Source of the DNA: Labia minor
Taxonomy: Eukaryota > Arthropoda > Insecta > Dermaptera > Spongiphoridae
NCBI GenBank assembly: GCA_963082975.1
Contig: OY720344.1
Location: 67,174,546 to 67,238,545, forward strand
Direction: 5' to 3'
DNA: 64,000 nucleotides
In this document: piece after piece, positions 1-11,483 of the stretch
Position numbering within the stretch: position 1 is the stretch's first letter
Layout: each line of letters starts with the position of its first letter
The notes under the pieces: model-generated
Told to the model about the DNA's origin: nothing
Seen by the model: only the letters and a program-made list of their open reading frames with translations
Database searches by the model: none
Made by a program: the position numbers and the translations under genes

Positions 1-1950
1 AAGGAGGTATCATCAGCATAGGTAGCAATGAATGAGTCTTCACTTGTTGGTATGTCCGCAGTATACACGGAATATAAAAATGGTCCAAGTATGCTGCCTT
101 GGGGAAGTCCTGCACGTATTGGATGATATTGAGATAACTCATTTTCTACCCGAACTTGGAACCAGCGATCTTGAAGGTATGATTTAAATATCCAATAATA
201 ATGGTCAGGGAATATTTTTTTTATTTTATATAAAAGTCCTTGATGCCAAACTTTGTCAAATGCTTGTTTTACATCAAGAAACACGCCGGAGCATATCTTC
301 TTTTCTTCCAGGATTGTTTGGATTACGTTAACAATTCGATAAATTTGTTCAGAAGTAGAGTGTTGGCGTCTAAATCCATATTGATGATCGGGTAATATTT
401 CATCAAATTCGACATCAGTCTTTAGTCGCATTAAAATAAGTTTTTCAAAGATTTATTATGTTTGGGGAAGAATACTAATTGGTCATATGAGGAGACTTCG
501 GACTCTTGTTTTCCTGATTTAAGAATCATGATAATATGAGCAATTTTCCATTGAATTGGGAAATTGCGAGTTCTTAAAATTGCATTGAATATTTCAATGA
601 ATAGAAGTATTCCTTTTTTCGGGAGTTTTTTAAGACCTCAACAGTGATTAGGTCATATCCGGGGGATTTTCTTCTGTTTGACTCGTGCTTAATGAGATTT
701 TCGATTTCTTTTATGGAGAATGATTGAATTTGAGGAGATAACTGTAATGGAGAATCCAGAAAGTTTTCTATTTCTAGATTCTCATGGTTTGGACAAGTTT
801 GAGGAAAAGGATTGAAAGTATATTCCAAATGATTAGAGAAACTTTCAGCTTTTGCTGTATTTGTTCTGGCCCAAGTATTTGTATCGGTTTTTATGGGAAT
901 ACAAATTGCTTGGGTCTTTTTAAAATTTAGCTGCATACCAGAAAGAATGATCATTATTTTCTTGAGGAGATAAATTTGAAAGGAAGTCTTGCAAAGTATC
1001 GTTTTTGTTTTTTATAATTAGGTTCTTAAGTTCTTTTGATACCCTATTGAATGCCAGTTTATCTCGTGGGTATTGACTCCTTTGCCATATTTTAGTATTC
1101 TTTTCTCTTTCAGTTTTTCTTTAATCTCCATTTGGTAATTTATTTGCTATTCTTGATTGTCTATTTTTGATGTAAACTGAATCATGAATATTTTTATTGA
1201 AATATTCAATTGCGTGTACAATATCTTCTTCAATTTTAAGGGGGATTTTAGTATTTAGATTATCCTAGGGATTTTGTTTGAAAGGAGCCCAGTTAATCTT
1301 TTTATTGCATATTGTAGGGGTTCTTTCTTTTTTTATAATCATGGAGCTTATAGTAGCAATCACTGGGGTGTTGTCAGAGCTAATATCCAAACATTCTTCG
1401 ATAGTGTAGTATGAATTTGTCAAACCATTAGATACAAAGAAATCCAGTAGATCGGGCAATCTACTGGGATCTGAGGGTCAATAGGTTGGCTTACCAGTAG
1501 ATAGAATATTATATCCTTTTGAAGATATAGTTTTGAGCAGGTTTCTACTTTTTAAGATGTGCGTTTTGAATTGAAATCACCGCCAGCTAAAAATTTTGGG
1601 CCGAGAGTTTCAAAAAAAGTAGAGAATTGTTCCTTTGAGATGGTATGTCGAGGAGGGCAATAAAGAGCTCTTATTACAAGTCGTGTACCATTTGTGTCTG
1701 TAATTTGAATTGATGTAGCTTGTAAGAAGTTTTTTCATATTATCCAGTTCTTGATGATATAATGATTTTTTAATAAGAATTGCGATACCGTCAGCATATA
1801 TCCTGGTATAAAAAATAGCTTTTATTTGTGAAATGAGTTTCTGATACTAGTAATATGTCAATTTTTTCTGTGTTTAAGAAGATCTCCAATTCATGACGTC
1901 TTTGAACTAGTCCGTTAGGGCTATTCTGTGTGTATTAGCCATTAGTCTTT
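1..1950 (-). pseudogene. Jockey-type LINE ORF2 (endonuclease + reverse transcriptase), broken, runs off the left edge
   Basis: Read on the minus strand, this is the second ORF of a non-LTR retrotransposon, in several frames with stops. It starts near 1945 with a MANTH-like start. The endonuclease motif GGDFN lies at 1570-1584 and the end of the endonuclease at about 1270-1460. The reverse transcriptase follows: FLDVKQAFDKVWH (about 240-284), AGLPQGSILGPFLYSVY (about 63-120) and the catalytic YADD at 9-20. The C-terminal part of RT lies outside the window. The protein nicks DNA and primes reverse transcription from its own RNA. The endonuclease motif normally read SDH(T/L)P is SDNTP here (Asn codon 1370-1372), so a catalytic His is lost as well as the frame. 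Family placement as jockey clade is from these motifs and the ORF1 type; the copy is certainly inactive. Confidence 0.88.
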
Positions 1951-2124
1951 AGATATATTACTTATTACTTTTGTTAACAAATTTAGAATCATGCTGATTT
2001 GAAACATAGATTTAAAGTCATTCATGAGAGATGTTAACTGAATATTGATGTCATTTGGTTGATAGTTGTAATTTTAATTTCTAACAGCACTAGCGTAAGA
2101 TCTTTGAGATTGTTGTTGAGAGTT

Positions 2125-2475
2125 GAGATATAAGGGTGGAGGAGCCCCCTCCACCTAGTGGTAGGATATGCCTCACATCACAAGTAGATGGCGTCACGCA
2201 ACAACCAGGAACGAGAATGACATTATTGAGAAAGTGTATGTAGCGTAGATGTGACGATGTAATAAATTAAGTTTTTATCTGAATAGTTTTATATAATTCG
2301 TCTCTCCCTTGTTATTCCAACACCTCCCTTACTCGGACACCAAATTAGTGACCCCGACGTGATATTTGTTGGAACCGGTTGAATAAACCCTGGGGGTGTC
2401 TCCAACAAATATCTTGATCCTTCCCCTGCTTCCTTGCCATTGCCATCGACGACCTCCCTTACTCCGACACCAAAG
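2125..2475 (+). mobile_element. LTR-retrotransposon fragment: LTR end plus primer-binding site and leader
   Basis: Between the two LINE ORFs lies a GC-richer block. It has a polyadenylation-type AATAAA near 2260, then at about 2345-2364 a GTGACCCCGACGTGAT string. The same GTGACCCCGACG core follows the LTR of the gypsy element at 23.2-28.0 kb (there on the minus strand at 27714-27730), so it is read as a primer-binding site. A motif CCTCCCTTACTC(G/C)GACACC occurs twice, at about 2325 and 2453, bracketing the leader. No coding sequence is left. It could be an insertion in the LINE or a piece of an older element. Confidence 0.5.
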
Positions 2476-2479
2476 ACTG

Positions 2480-3118
2480 TTTAAGTTGATGGAATAGGGT
2501 TTTCATTTTTATTTATGAATTTTGGATCCTGAAAAGATTTACCTCTTCTTAATTTCTTAATCTCCTTGTAAGTTGAACATTCTTTATTGTTAGCTTGGTG
2601 ATTTGATTCCTGATCAATTTGTACAAACTGCAGGAGTTTCTTTCGATTTAGTGCATTTTGAAGATTCATGAGAATCTTCACATTTCACGCATCTGAAGGG
2701 CTTAAAACAATAAGATTTAGTGTGGTTAAAAGATTGGCAAGTACATTGAGGAATTGCTCTATTTTTTCTAGGGAGTTCAATCACTATTTTGGTGTTTATT
2801 AGATAGCTTATATTGTAAATAAGTTTATTGTTTTCATTAGGTTCGAGATCAAGGAAAAATAAAGAGAATGGCTCTTTAGTAATTCGATGTTTTACATTAG
2901 TTATATTTCTTACATCAAATCCTTTTGCAGTTAATTCGAATTTGATACCATCGATATTAACAGAGTGATGAAGGTGCCTGATGACTACACGAAATGAACG
3001 TTCTTCTTTAAGTAGATATGTATGATGAATGACATTTTTTTCTTTTAAAAATTTAGTCTAGTAGAGTTCTAAAGGCGTCACTTGACGATATGTTTATTTT
3101 AACCGTAGAATTGGCCAT
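2480..3118 (-). pseudogene. Jockey-type LINE ORF1 (gag-like nucleic-acid-binding protein), frameshifted
   Basis: Minus-strand reading from an ATG at 3118-3116 (MANSTVKINISS...) meets a stop after about 20 codons, then the frame resumes from about 3055. A continuous stretch of roughly 140 residues follows, with the pattern of the arthropod PRE_C2HC/zinc-knuckle ORF1: a basic segment with FRVVIRHLHHSV, a region ending ELPRKNRAIPQC, then CxCQSFNHTKSYC and the knuckle CVKCEDSHESSKC (CX2CX3HX4C). The product would coat the LINE RNA in the cytoplasm. It lies directly upstream of ORF2 in the same orientation, as in jockey elements. A further open piece at 2481-2681 continues in another frame. Stops and shifts make it non-functional. 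Confidence 0.82.
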
Positions 3119-3980
3119 TGTTAACGCCTCTCCCTGATTTAGATTTATTTATTTAATACCAATTTATTTTTTTTATATAATTTTTATAATTTTTTCTTTT
3201 ATATTTTTTTTTATAACACGTGTTGAGTTCAGTGGCTTCTTTGACTTTCCGAGTAGGGGTCACATGACCCCTCACAGCCAACCACCTTGCTCCCTTTCGT
3301 TGATGGCTGCTGTATACAGCTAGCTGAGAAGAGGGATCTCTCTCACTTGCTTTTCAGACCTCTGGCTGTGGACTTGATATTGAGCTTTTGAGCTGTGAAT
3401 TAGCCATTTTGTTCTTACCCACGTGTGGTAAACTTTATTGAATTATTATTATTATATTTTTTGTAACTTATTTGTTTCAGCTGAGTATTAGCCAGCATTT
3501 ATTTCCTTTTATTTTTATATTTAATTTGATTTTATATTTTTACTTTATATTAATTTTCCTTTGATTAAATATTATAACGTGGCAACCAACACTTTTCTTT
3601 TATTTAGAAAAAAGTGAACCTAATCTTTCCTTTGCAAGTCCATATCTTAGCATCGGATATTTTGATTAATTTAATTTGTTATTATTTCTTTCCGATTTTG
3701 GTTCTCCAAGGCGAATCTCCTAAGCACAAATAGTCAAACGTACTGCACTCTTTGGTGAAGTTCAGGGTTCCTTTCCCAAATAATTTTGTTTTACTCCCCG
3801 TGTGAAAGAGTTGAGAATTCTTTTTTTAACTCCTTCACTAGTGGCACAGGTGGTCCGACAGGCTGAACAATATTTTATTTAGCCCTCGGCTTGTCCAGTC
3901 ATGGCTTTACAAATATATTCATTTTTGTTTATAATATTTGAAATGTTGTTTGCCATTTGCGAAAAATTTAAAACTTGATA
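3119..3980 (-). other. Probable 5' leader of the jockey-type LINE; no ORF
   Basis: This stretch lies immediately 5' of ORF1 on the element's strand and is less AT-rich than the DNA beyond it. It contains a tight hairpin at 3255-3272 (AGGGGTCA-CA-TGACCCCT) and a GTGGCAACCAAC string near 3580. I cannot place the 5' end of the LINE, and parts could belong to another element. No protein-coding signal is visible. Confidence 0.3.
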
Positions 3981-6360
3981 GGTAGAGGTTTCGGAGTTCG
4001 CGTAGAAATTATTATGTTTAATGTTAATGCTTGTTTTTTTTTAATTTTCTTATGAATCAAGTTTTCAACAATCTTTCAAGAAGTAATCTCATCCATTATC
4101 TATTAATACCATCCATTTTCATGCCATAAATGCATATAATTTTATTTTCACAGCTTGAGATTTTATTAAGTTACATATGGTTTAATGATTTAAAACAGAT
4201 AATAGTTGATTTTAGTGTTTAAATTCTAAATAATAATAAAATTCATAATATAAATATATTGGAGCATTAATTGGAATTTTATTTCATTGACATACTAAAA
4301 AATTTAGAAAAAGATTTTCTCCTTCCTCTCTTTCCTTTTTAATTATGTAATGGACTTGGTTTCCTTTTAATTTTATTTATTATTAGATTGTTTAACCATT
4401 TTAATAGAAACCTCTAGTACTTTGTTTCTTTCAAATTCATTAATTTCTTTTCTTTTCTAAATAACTATTTACTGTTGTTTTACTCATTACCTTCTCCTTG
4501 TTTTTTTAAACATTCTTTAGGGTCTTTTCTTAAATCTCTCTTTATCCATGAAGATTAAAGCAATACCTAACCTAATGGAGGCTTTTTATACAGTCAAAGC
4601 TTACTATAATTGTAAAGGTTTTATTCAAGAGTCCAAACATCAGAACCTCTACTTTCCACATGTTCAAAAGATTGTTATTATTGTAATAATATGTTATATT
4701 ATTAGCCAGAAAATAAATATTTACACTAATTTTGAAATATTGAATACATCCAAAATTAGTTTATACTTTTTATGTTCTCCTTTTGTTATTATATACAGAT
4801 GTTTTCTATTACTTGATAATTAAATGGAATAGTAAATTTCGAAGTTAATTCTCCAAGTGAATAATTTTTGTCATAAAATTTAACTGTTCTCGCCATCACC
4901 ACGCTCTGGAAATCTCGATCCTCTTAGTGCCCTCAAAAGTTAACAATTACAACGAGTCGTAAAACAGTTGAAAATAGGAAAATGCCGACGAGAATTAAGA
5001 GAAAAACCAAATTAACTTTGTTATTCTCGAATAGAAGAAATGCTACAAAAGGTTCACCTAAAGGACATTCTTAATCTCAGAAAAAGAAGTTTAATAGTTT
5101 ACCTTACCTCCAAACAAAGAAATTTAAATATCTAGGATTTTATCTATTTAATTATCCATGATAAGAAACAAATGCATTTTTGGTACAATTTAGTTCTTTT
5201 AATAGTTATAATTAAAAATTGTGGTTAATTCAAAAATATCAATTTCAATGGCTTAACGTTCTCATACAGAAGTTTATTTTTTTCTTTTAATTTTTAATTC
5301 ATAATATCCCTACTTAATCAGTTTAAATTGTATTAAAAATAAATAAGAAATAAAATTGGTAAATATATTGAATTAATAATATTTATAGAAATTAATTATT
5401 AACGTTAGTAAATTGAAATTATGGTGAATACTTTAATATTAAATTTTTTATAAGAATATTAATAAATGTATCCTCACATATTTTTGTTTTCATTTTCTTT
5501 GATCCTTGGGCTATAATTTTATTGATTTAGTCAAATATTATTTTATTTGATAAAGGAATGTGGATATAAAATAATTTATTAATATATTAATTTTAAATTT
5601 TATACATAAAATGAAAGAGAGAGAAAGGAAAGAGAAGCCATCAAAGAAAAGTTTTCTATGGTTATATTTGAATATATATACTGTATATGAATATATATAT
5701 ATATATATATTTATTATTTTATTAATAAAGTTTTCTTGGTTTATTGAATTCGGTGAAGAGGAAAATGCCCTGACTTAAAATAAAAACAAGGGAAGAGATG
5801 AGGGTTTCTTTATTAATATATCATTATCTTGAAATCACGACGATCAATCTGATTCATCTTTTTGCTATTCAATTATCTAATATGTTATGAGAGAAAAAAA
5901 TAACGCATTCCATCTTATATAAAAAGTTACATGTTGATATACATACTAAAGATTATACTAATATTTTTATATTTTATATTTTTCATTACAATATAATTTT
6001 AATGAATATGTCAAATTATCAGAATAAATAGCTATTTTTTTTACTTTTTATAATACTAACTTATATAGGATTATAATTAAACCACATTAAATATTTTCTT
6101 TTAGTAGTATTTAATAGTTTTTTTTAATGTTTGTCAGTCTTTTTTTTATATCAAAATTCATATATGGATCAGATAAAAATGAACACTATAATAGAAGAAA
6201 TTAAAACTTATTTTTAAAACTTAATAAAATAACTAATATTTATATTATTAAATATGTATAAGGACTATTTTAGAAAATAATTGTTATACTGTTATTTTAC
6301 TTCTGAATTTTTGGTTCCAAAATGATTATTGTTTTCAGTATTATGAGATAGAACACAGTA
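3981..6360. other. AT-rich DNA without recognisable gene
   Basis: Only short chance ORFs (the longest about 91 codons at 4548-4823, low-complexity and hydrophobic) and an AT dinucleotide run near 5680-5715. I see no motif, repeat family member or splice-bounded coding block here. Confidence 0.6.
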
Positions 6361-6363
6361 TCC

Positions 6364-6415
6364 AGTGGCGCAACCAGGGGGGTTAGGGTTTTAACCCCCC
6401 TCCCCCCCCTAGAAG
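6364..6415 (+). repeat. Possible terminal inverted repeat of a hAT-like DNA transposon
   Basis: The string CAGTGGCGCAACCAGGGG, followed by C-rich sequence, resembles the CAGTGGCG-type termini of hAT-superfamily elements. No partner end or transposase was found nearby, so it may be a decayed single end. Confidence 0.35.
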
Positions 6416-6613
6416 AGAATAAAAAATTCAAATTGCTATATATTATGTACTATATCACAAATAGAAAAGAAAAAATATAATCCTTTTTATTTGAAAAAAA
6501 AATTCTTAAAGTATAACTTAAGGTATAAAAAAAAGTTTATTTTATTTTAAAAAAATTTTAACAAAAATATAAATTGCTTAATTTTTCGTACAGAATTTAA
6601 TATAAGAAATAAA

Positions 6614-6768
6614 TAAGTTGACCTGTGGCCAGGTCCGAACCGACCGACGGTTTGAAGTAAATTAATTTCCAGCTACAGAAACAATTTCAAATAATTTTAA
6701 TAAATCTATTAATGTAATAAAAAACAGATATGGATATAACATAAATATTTTTAATTTTATTTTATTTA
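6614..6768 (-). repeat. Family F (Helentron-like) 3'-end fragment
   Basis: Minus-strand copy of the 3' end of repeat family F: a hairpin GACCTG-loop-CAGGTC next to the inverted motif ACCGACCGACGG, as in the full-length copies at 50192-50856 and 61283-61627. It abuts the 5' TC of Helitron copy 1 exactly, so the Helitron probably inserted into, and now truncates, this copy. Confidence 0.65.
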
Positions 6769-6814
6769 TCTATATATATAAAGGAGAGTGTTTGTATGTA
6801 TGTATGTATGTATG

Positions 6815-6845
<31 letters not shown>

Positions 6846-7339
6846 TTTGTTTACTTTTTTGCTGTCATAGAAACAAACAAAAAAGAAATTTCCTACTTAA
6901 CCGACACTTTACCGGTAATTTAGAATTATGAACATCAAAAAATAAGAAACGATTTCTATGAAATTACATCACAATATTCTTATATATCTCTATGGTAACA
7001 TAGGCTATAGATTTTATTAATATCTAATTCTAATCAATAACCGCAGAATTTAATTTTTTAAAGTTTATATAGTTCTCCGTGTTGTTCATTCAAGAGCCAG
7101 GCGTGGCCCACTGACTGGCGGACTCATTTTACACAATGTATATAACTAGCAATCAAAGAATTATTATAATATTTAACTTTTTATTTTAAATTCTAATATT
7201 CAAATATCATTTCAATTAAATAATTTATTCTAAAAGTTCTCATTTTAATTAATATAATAAAATATTTAAATCATATTTAACTTAAATTATTTTGTATTTA
7301 TTCTTTCTATATTTGAATACTTCTTTTATTTTAAGGGAG

Positions 7340-8228
7340 GGAATTAACTATGATCTAAAAAAATTAATAAATGAACTTAATAATAAAAAATCAAATAAAT
7401 CCATTAATTTAAATTAATACTATTAATGAATGTATATATTGTTAATTTATTAGTTTTATCAATACTTTTATACCGTTAATTTTTATAAATTGTCTCAAGT
7501 CTCTAACTTTGCATTTTCTAAAATTTTATTATAATTAAAAATATTCAATAAAAATCAAGCAATGAAATTAAAATATCGAAATGAAATGATCAAGAAATAT
7601 TATACTCTATTATAACATATACAATACTTATAAACTATAGGCGGAGGAAATATTAGACGATATCATTGCGGGTTCATGCCAAATCGATCAACATTAATTA
7701 AGATATTTTCATTATGACAGATATTAAAAAAACCGCGAATTCAATATCTCTGTTCACTAATTATTTGTAGACTTTAGTAAAACCTACGCATGACTCAATA
7801 GATCCGGATAAACTTTTTCAAATTTTGGTCTTAAAATTTATCTTGAAGGTAGTAAAGAAAGAGTAAGATGCGGAAATCAATTGTAAAATATTAGGTGATT
7901 CAGACGACTTAAATATAATAGGAGATTCGGCAATTGTGCATTTACAGATAGCGAGGAAAAATTAATCGAGGTAGGAAAAGAGATGAGGTTTGAAATTAAT
8001 AATGATAAATAAATATATTTAGAAACAAACAGGAGCAGTATTAACATACAAAATGTAGAATTTGAATATGTAGAAAAATTGAATGTAATCACGAAGGATA
8101 ATAATATTTAAGAAGAATTTAAATCGAAGTTGCAATCGGGAAACGCCTGTTATCATGCAGTAAAGAGGCTTATCTCATCAAAATTATTATAAAAGGGAAT
8201 GAAAATTAAAATATATAAAACAATTATT
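7340..8228 (+). pseudogene. LINE reverse transcriptase fragment inside Helitron copy 1 (5' part)
   Basis: Broken plus-strand reading with recognisable pieces of a LINE RT: GFMPNRSTLIKIFSL (about 7672), HDSIDPDKLF (about 7791, the motif-A region normally AAYDSI), SDDLNII (about 7899, normally YADDxxII), then EKLIEVGKEMRFEINN and the stretch INIQNVEFEYVEKL before LQSGNACYHAVKRLISSKL. The order is that of the widespread arthropod LINE type whose tail reads VLYGCETW...FENRILP. Stops occur throughout and the YADD tyrosine is not conserved. The reading resumes at 11107 after H1, which proves H1 inserted into this LINE segment. The same piece recurs at the corresponding place in the other Helitron copies. 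Confidence 0.75.
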
Positions 8229-8296
8229 GAAGTGAAACTTCTTTAGCGGCGTCCTGACATTTGGTTGAGAATGGAGAGTGAATTGAAAAATTGAAA

Positions 8297-8316
8297 TTTC
8301 GTAACGCGTTACGAAA
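8297..8316. repeat. Perfect 20-bp palindrome in the 5' region of H1
   Basis: TTTCGTAACGCGTTACGAAA is its own reverse complement. It lies 68 bp inside the 5' end of H1, and the same palindrome is in H2 (about 15608-15627). Its position near the end that a rolling-circle protein would process makes a protein-binding or replication role possible; this is inference. Confidence 0.85.
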
Positions 8317-8356
8317 CGCAAGAGAGAAAAAAGATATAGATATAACGAGTGAGAAT

Positions 8357-8497
8357 GAGATAGCCTCTATCTCTGTCTCTCTTTTGTGCGGTGTTTCGTT
8401 TTTGAGAGAGAGGCTATCTGGGTCTTTCTTTTGTCCGGTCTTTCGTCTTTGAGAAAGAGGCTATCTGCGTCTTCGTTTTATGCTGTCTTTCGTTCTA
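8357..8497 (+). repeat. Three degenerate ~48-bp tandem repeats in H1
   Basis: Units begin GAGATAGCCTCTATCTC (8357), GAGGCTATCTGGGTC (8409) and GAGGCTATCTGCGTC (8457), each followed by a T-rich stretch containing CTTTCGT-like motifs. The same array is in H2. Subterminal minisatellites are common in Helentron-derived repeats. Confidence 0.75.
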
Positions 8498-9101
8498 ATA
8501 CCCTGTCGCTAGGTTGAAAGTCCACGGCGCGCATGCGCACTAGTACGTTGACGCGGAATAATATTTCTTAGCCTCTGCTGGGTGAAAGAATAAAAATTAG
8601 TATGTGACCTCACAGTTACCGCCTTTTAGATATATATCTATTCTTAAAATAAAATTAAAAATATTTATATTATATTCATATATATGTAAAATAATAATTA
8701 TATTATTTTAATATTCCTATAAGTTGGTATCACAATTTATTATTATTATGAATTATTTATAAGTAATTAATATTATTAATTGGTATTAATAAATAAATAA
8801 TATTAATTATATTAACTTAATATTTCTAACTTTGTATTACAATAATGAGACGGAATTGTTGTGTGTTAAATTAGATTTAATTAAAGATTGAATTTAGAAT
8901 AATTAAAAGGGTTATTGAAACCGCGTATGCTGATTAGGGAATGACAAGATTGAATAGGTTCAATTAAAAAATGCTTATATAAAATTATAACTAAAAATGA
9001 TTTATTTAATAAAACTATAATAATTTAAATTACAATTTAATTAATTTTTTGTGAATAAATAAACATATATAAAATCAAACCGTTTTTGCGTAATCTTGCC
9101 T

Positions 9102-9139
<38 letters not shown>

Positions 9140-9263
9140 ACACACACAGACATTTTTCTCAACCTTAGTGAAAATGATTCAGGAACCTTCAAAAAGTATA
9201 AAAACATCAAAATCTCAACATCGAAAATTTTCGTGATCGCAATACTATCTCTGGCGAGATAGT

Positions 9264-10310
9264 AAAAAATGATTCATTATTATTGGATTTGGCTGGTAAT
9301 ATTAATACCTGAGACACCGAGCTCGCTCTACCCTTTAAAAAATATTGATATACAATTCTTTAATTATTTATTACAATTATTAAATGTATTAAATAATATT
9401 TTATTGAAAAAATATTAAAAATTATAAAACTATCTAAAACTTAATTAATAAAAGAACAATGAATAATAAATCACGAAAATAGATAAAAAAAAAATGCACG
9501 CGGCGAGTTTCGATCCTTCGAACTCGGGGAGTAAAAACAATTGTTCTTACTGCTGGTCTATGATATTTTGATAATTACAAAGATATTTTTACCATCTTTC
9601 AAAGACATTTATTTGTTTTGTTGTTTTTTTTTTGAGAGAGATTAATAAATATATATATATTTTATTAAAAATAAATATTTTTAATTTTATTTCGAAATTA
9701 AATAATGAATTTTAAAATATTTTAAATATAAAAAAATGTTAATACAATATCATTTAAAAAAAAAGCGGGATTAATAAATATATATATATATTTTATTAAA
9801 AATAAATATTTTTAATTTTATTTCGAAATTAAATAATAAATTTTTAAATATAAAATTTCGAAATTAAATAATGAATTTTAAAATATTTTAAATATAAAAA
9901 AATGTTAATACAATATCATTTAAAAAAAAAGCGGGATTAATAAATATATATATATATTTTATTAAAAATAAATATTTTTAATTTTATTTCGAAATTAAAT
10001 TATAAATTTTAAAATATTTTAAATATAAAAAAAATATTAATACAAAATTAAAAAAAGGCGGGAGTAAAATTTCAAAATGGATGCCATTTACGTCACCCAT
10101 ATATAATTTTCAATTAAGAAATTAATAATGAAGCTGTAAGTTTCAAGAGATGTAATCAATAAAACTCAATTTTTCTTTATAAATACTATATCTAGTGTGA
10201 ATTTGAAAAAAATCGTTAGAGCGGTTTTTGAGAACCAATGGTTATAGATAAATAGATAGATATATACAATTTTAGCTAGCATAATAAGATAAGATATATA
10301 TCGTGAAATA
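9264..10310 (-). repeat. Family G repeat inside H1, with tRNA-like segment
   Basis: The sequence from 9264 to about 10290 has partial copies at 34892-35050 and 40085-40725 outside H elements. On the minus strand 9497-9565 resembles a tRNA half (ACCAGCAGTAAG as an A-box-like part, GGATCGAAACTCG as a B-box-like part), better preserved at 40375-40440. Between 9600 and 10040 a unit of about 160 bp rich in TTTTATTTCGAAATTAAAT is repeated three times. The unit probably entered H elements by insertion or capture and is now carried along. Confidence 0.55.
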
Positions 10311-10579
10311 ATTAAAATTCTCAAGTCAAATATACAGCGTGCACGCATACCGACGCATGTAATTGTGTGTGTGAACATGGTCGGCGATTCACACGCCAAC
10401 ACATACAGTTATGTGCGTCGATGACCATTCACGTTATTTATCCGAATCTCAACATTACTTTAACACTACTAAATCAATTTAAAATTATTATTGCATTTAA
10501 AACTGCTTTTCTCTACTCCACAGATTTCACTATGCCGAAAAAAAATAACGACCAAAATTTAGACGATATTATTTATTTC

Positions 10580-10925
10580 ACTACTGGTTTATAGCCACAC
10601 AGGTGCTAATGCACTTGAACGAGGCGAAGATAAAATCCCTCTAATTCTCGGGGGAGATTTTAATGTAAATTTTGAATCTGATGATTCGTTGCCGTTGATC
10701 AACTTTCTTCGAGAAACATTTGGTCTGCTTATAAATAACGATCCCAAGGAATCAACAACAAAATCTGGAACTACAATAGATGCTGTTTTTACACGTTATA
10801 TAGAAAATATCGAATCACGAACATATATATCTTATTTTAGTTATCACAAGCCATTAATATCAGTATTACCAATTGAAGCACCAACCGACAATAGTACAGG
10901 CAATGTAGATATGATGATAGAGTAG
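10580..10925 (+). pseudogene. C-terminal remnant of an endonuclease/exonuclease/phosphatase-like domain (Helentron type), copy in H1
   Basis: About 115 codons read without interruption to a TAG at 10923: an HTGANALERG start, then LILGGDFNVNF (the GDFN metal-binding motif of the EEP/AP-endonuclease fold), NNDPKESTTKSGTTIDAVF, and a final SYFSYHKPL, where the His is at the place of the catalytic SDH. To my knowledge this pattern occurs in the endonuclease part of PIF1/Helentron-type proteins of arthropods. The Rep and helicase domains that should precede it are absent, and the upstream frame (10367-10594, ending MPKKNNDQNLDD...TTGL) is shifted by one. It is therefore a relic carried by a non-autonomous element. 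The identical reading frame is in H2. Confidence 0.68.
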
Positions 10926-11106
10926 ATAATAATAATAATAAAGCGAATATTTGTTACGAAAATTTTATACTGTTATATGTCTTTCGAAATGATCCCTTTA
11001 TTTTTCTCTATTTCTCTCTCACTCACACTCTCAACTAAAATTTCTCTTATTCTCTAGATTGTAAGAAGTTTCACTTCCGCCACGTGTACGATGCTGCACA
11101 TTTTGC

Positions 11107-11335
11107 TTTTTTTTGTCTGTTGTATTATATGAGTGTGAGACATGGTCTATGATCTTAGGAGATGAGAGTGGATTCAGAGTATTTGAGAATAGGATTCTCC
11201 CCAGCATTTATGGGCCAAAGATGAGGACACCAGGGAATGACGTAAGAAAGATGGAACAGAGGCTCAGGATAAGGACACTTGGAGAAATGTGGTTGTAGCT
11301 GCCAAGAACTTTCGAGTAGATAGATATAACATATT
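11107..11335 (+). pseudogene. LINE reverse transcriptase fragment in Helitron copy 1 (3' part)
   Basis: This resumes the LINE interrupted by H1: VVLYECETWSMILGDESGFRVFENRILPSIYGPK, then a deleted segment and the tail RDTWRNVVVAAKNFRV, ending in a short (TAGA)n run at about 11318. These are the C-terminal motifs of the same LINE as at 28739-29097. It is too short and shifted to be functional. Confidence 0.75.
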
Positions 11336-11483
11336 CAATAAAAATAAATATAATTAATTTACTGATTAAATTAAAATATATTTTAAATAATCACACAATA
11401 AGAAATGAATGTTTTATGTTATACATTGATTGAAACAAAATGGATGAAAACCTTTTACTACTTTCAACCAAATACTATGTACC

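Larger units (their letters stand above)
8229..11106 (+). mobile_element. Helentron-like (Helitron2) element H1, non-autonomous, 2.88 kb
   Basis: The 5' end is GAAGTGAAACTTCTTTAGCG (itself a small hairpin). The inverse, AAGAAGTTTCACTTC, occurs about 29 nt inside the 3' end (11071-11085), and the element finishes ...ATTTTGC. The asymmetric inverted repeat, short 3' tail, internal (CA)n array (9105-9149) and T on both flanks match Helentrons. It carries the end of an endonuclease-like domain (10580-10925). It is essentially identical to H2 at 15540-18419 but sits at a different site. Removal of H1 restores the uninterrupted sequence seen at 63901-63960. Inside are shorter repeats: an E2 5' end (9075-9263, minus) and family G (9264-10290). 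Confidence 0.78.

Noticed and set aside
4548-4823. 91-codon plus-strand ORF as a gene
   Set aside because: Low-complexity AT-rich composition, no motif, no supporting context.
10166-10594. Short ORFs at 10166-10402 (minus) and 10367-10594 (plus), duplicated at 17479-17907
   Set aside because: They are carried twice because H1 and H2 are copies; no motif, and they overlap each other. Only the frame after 10580 has recognisable content.
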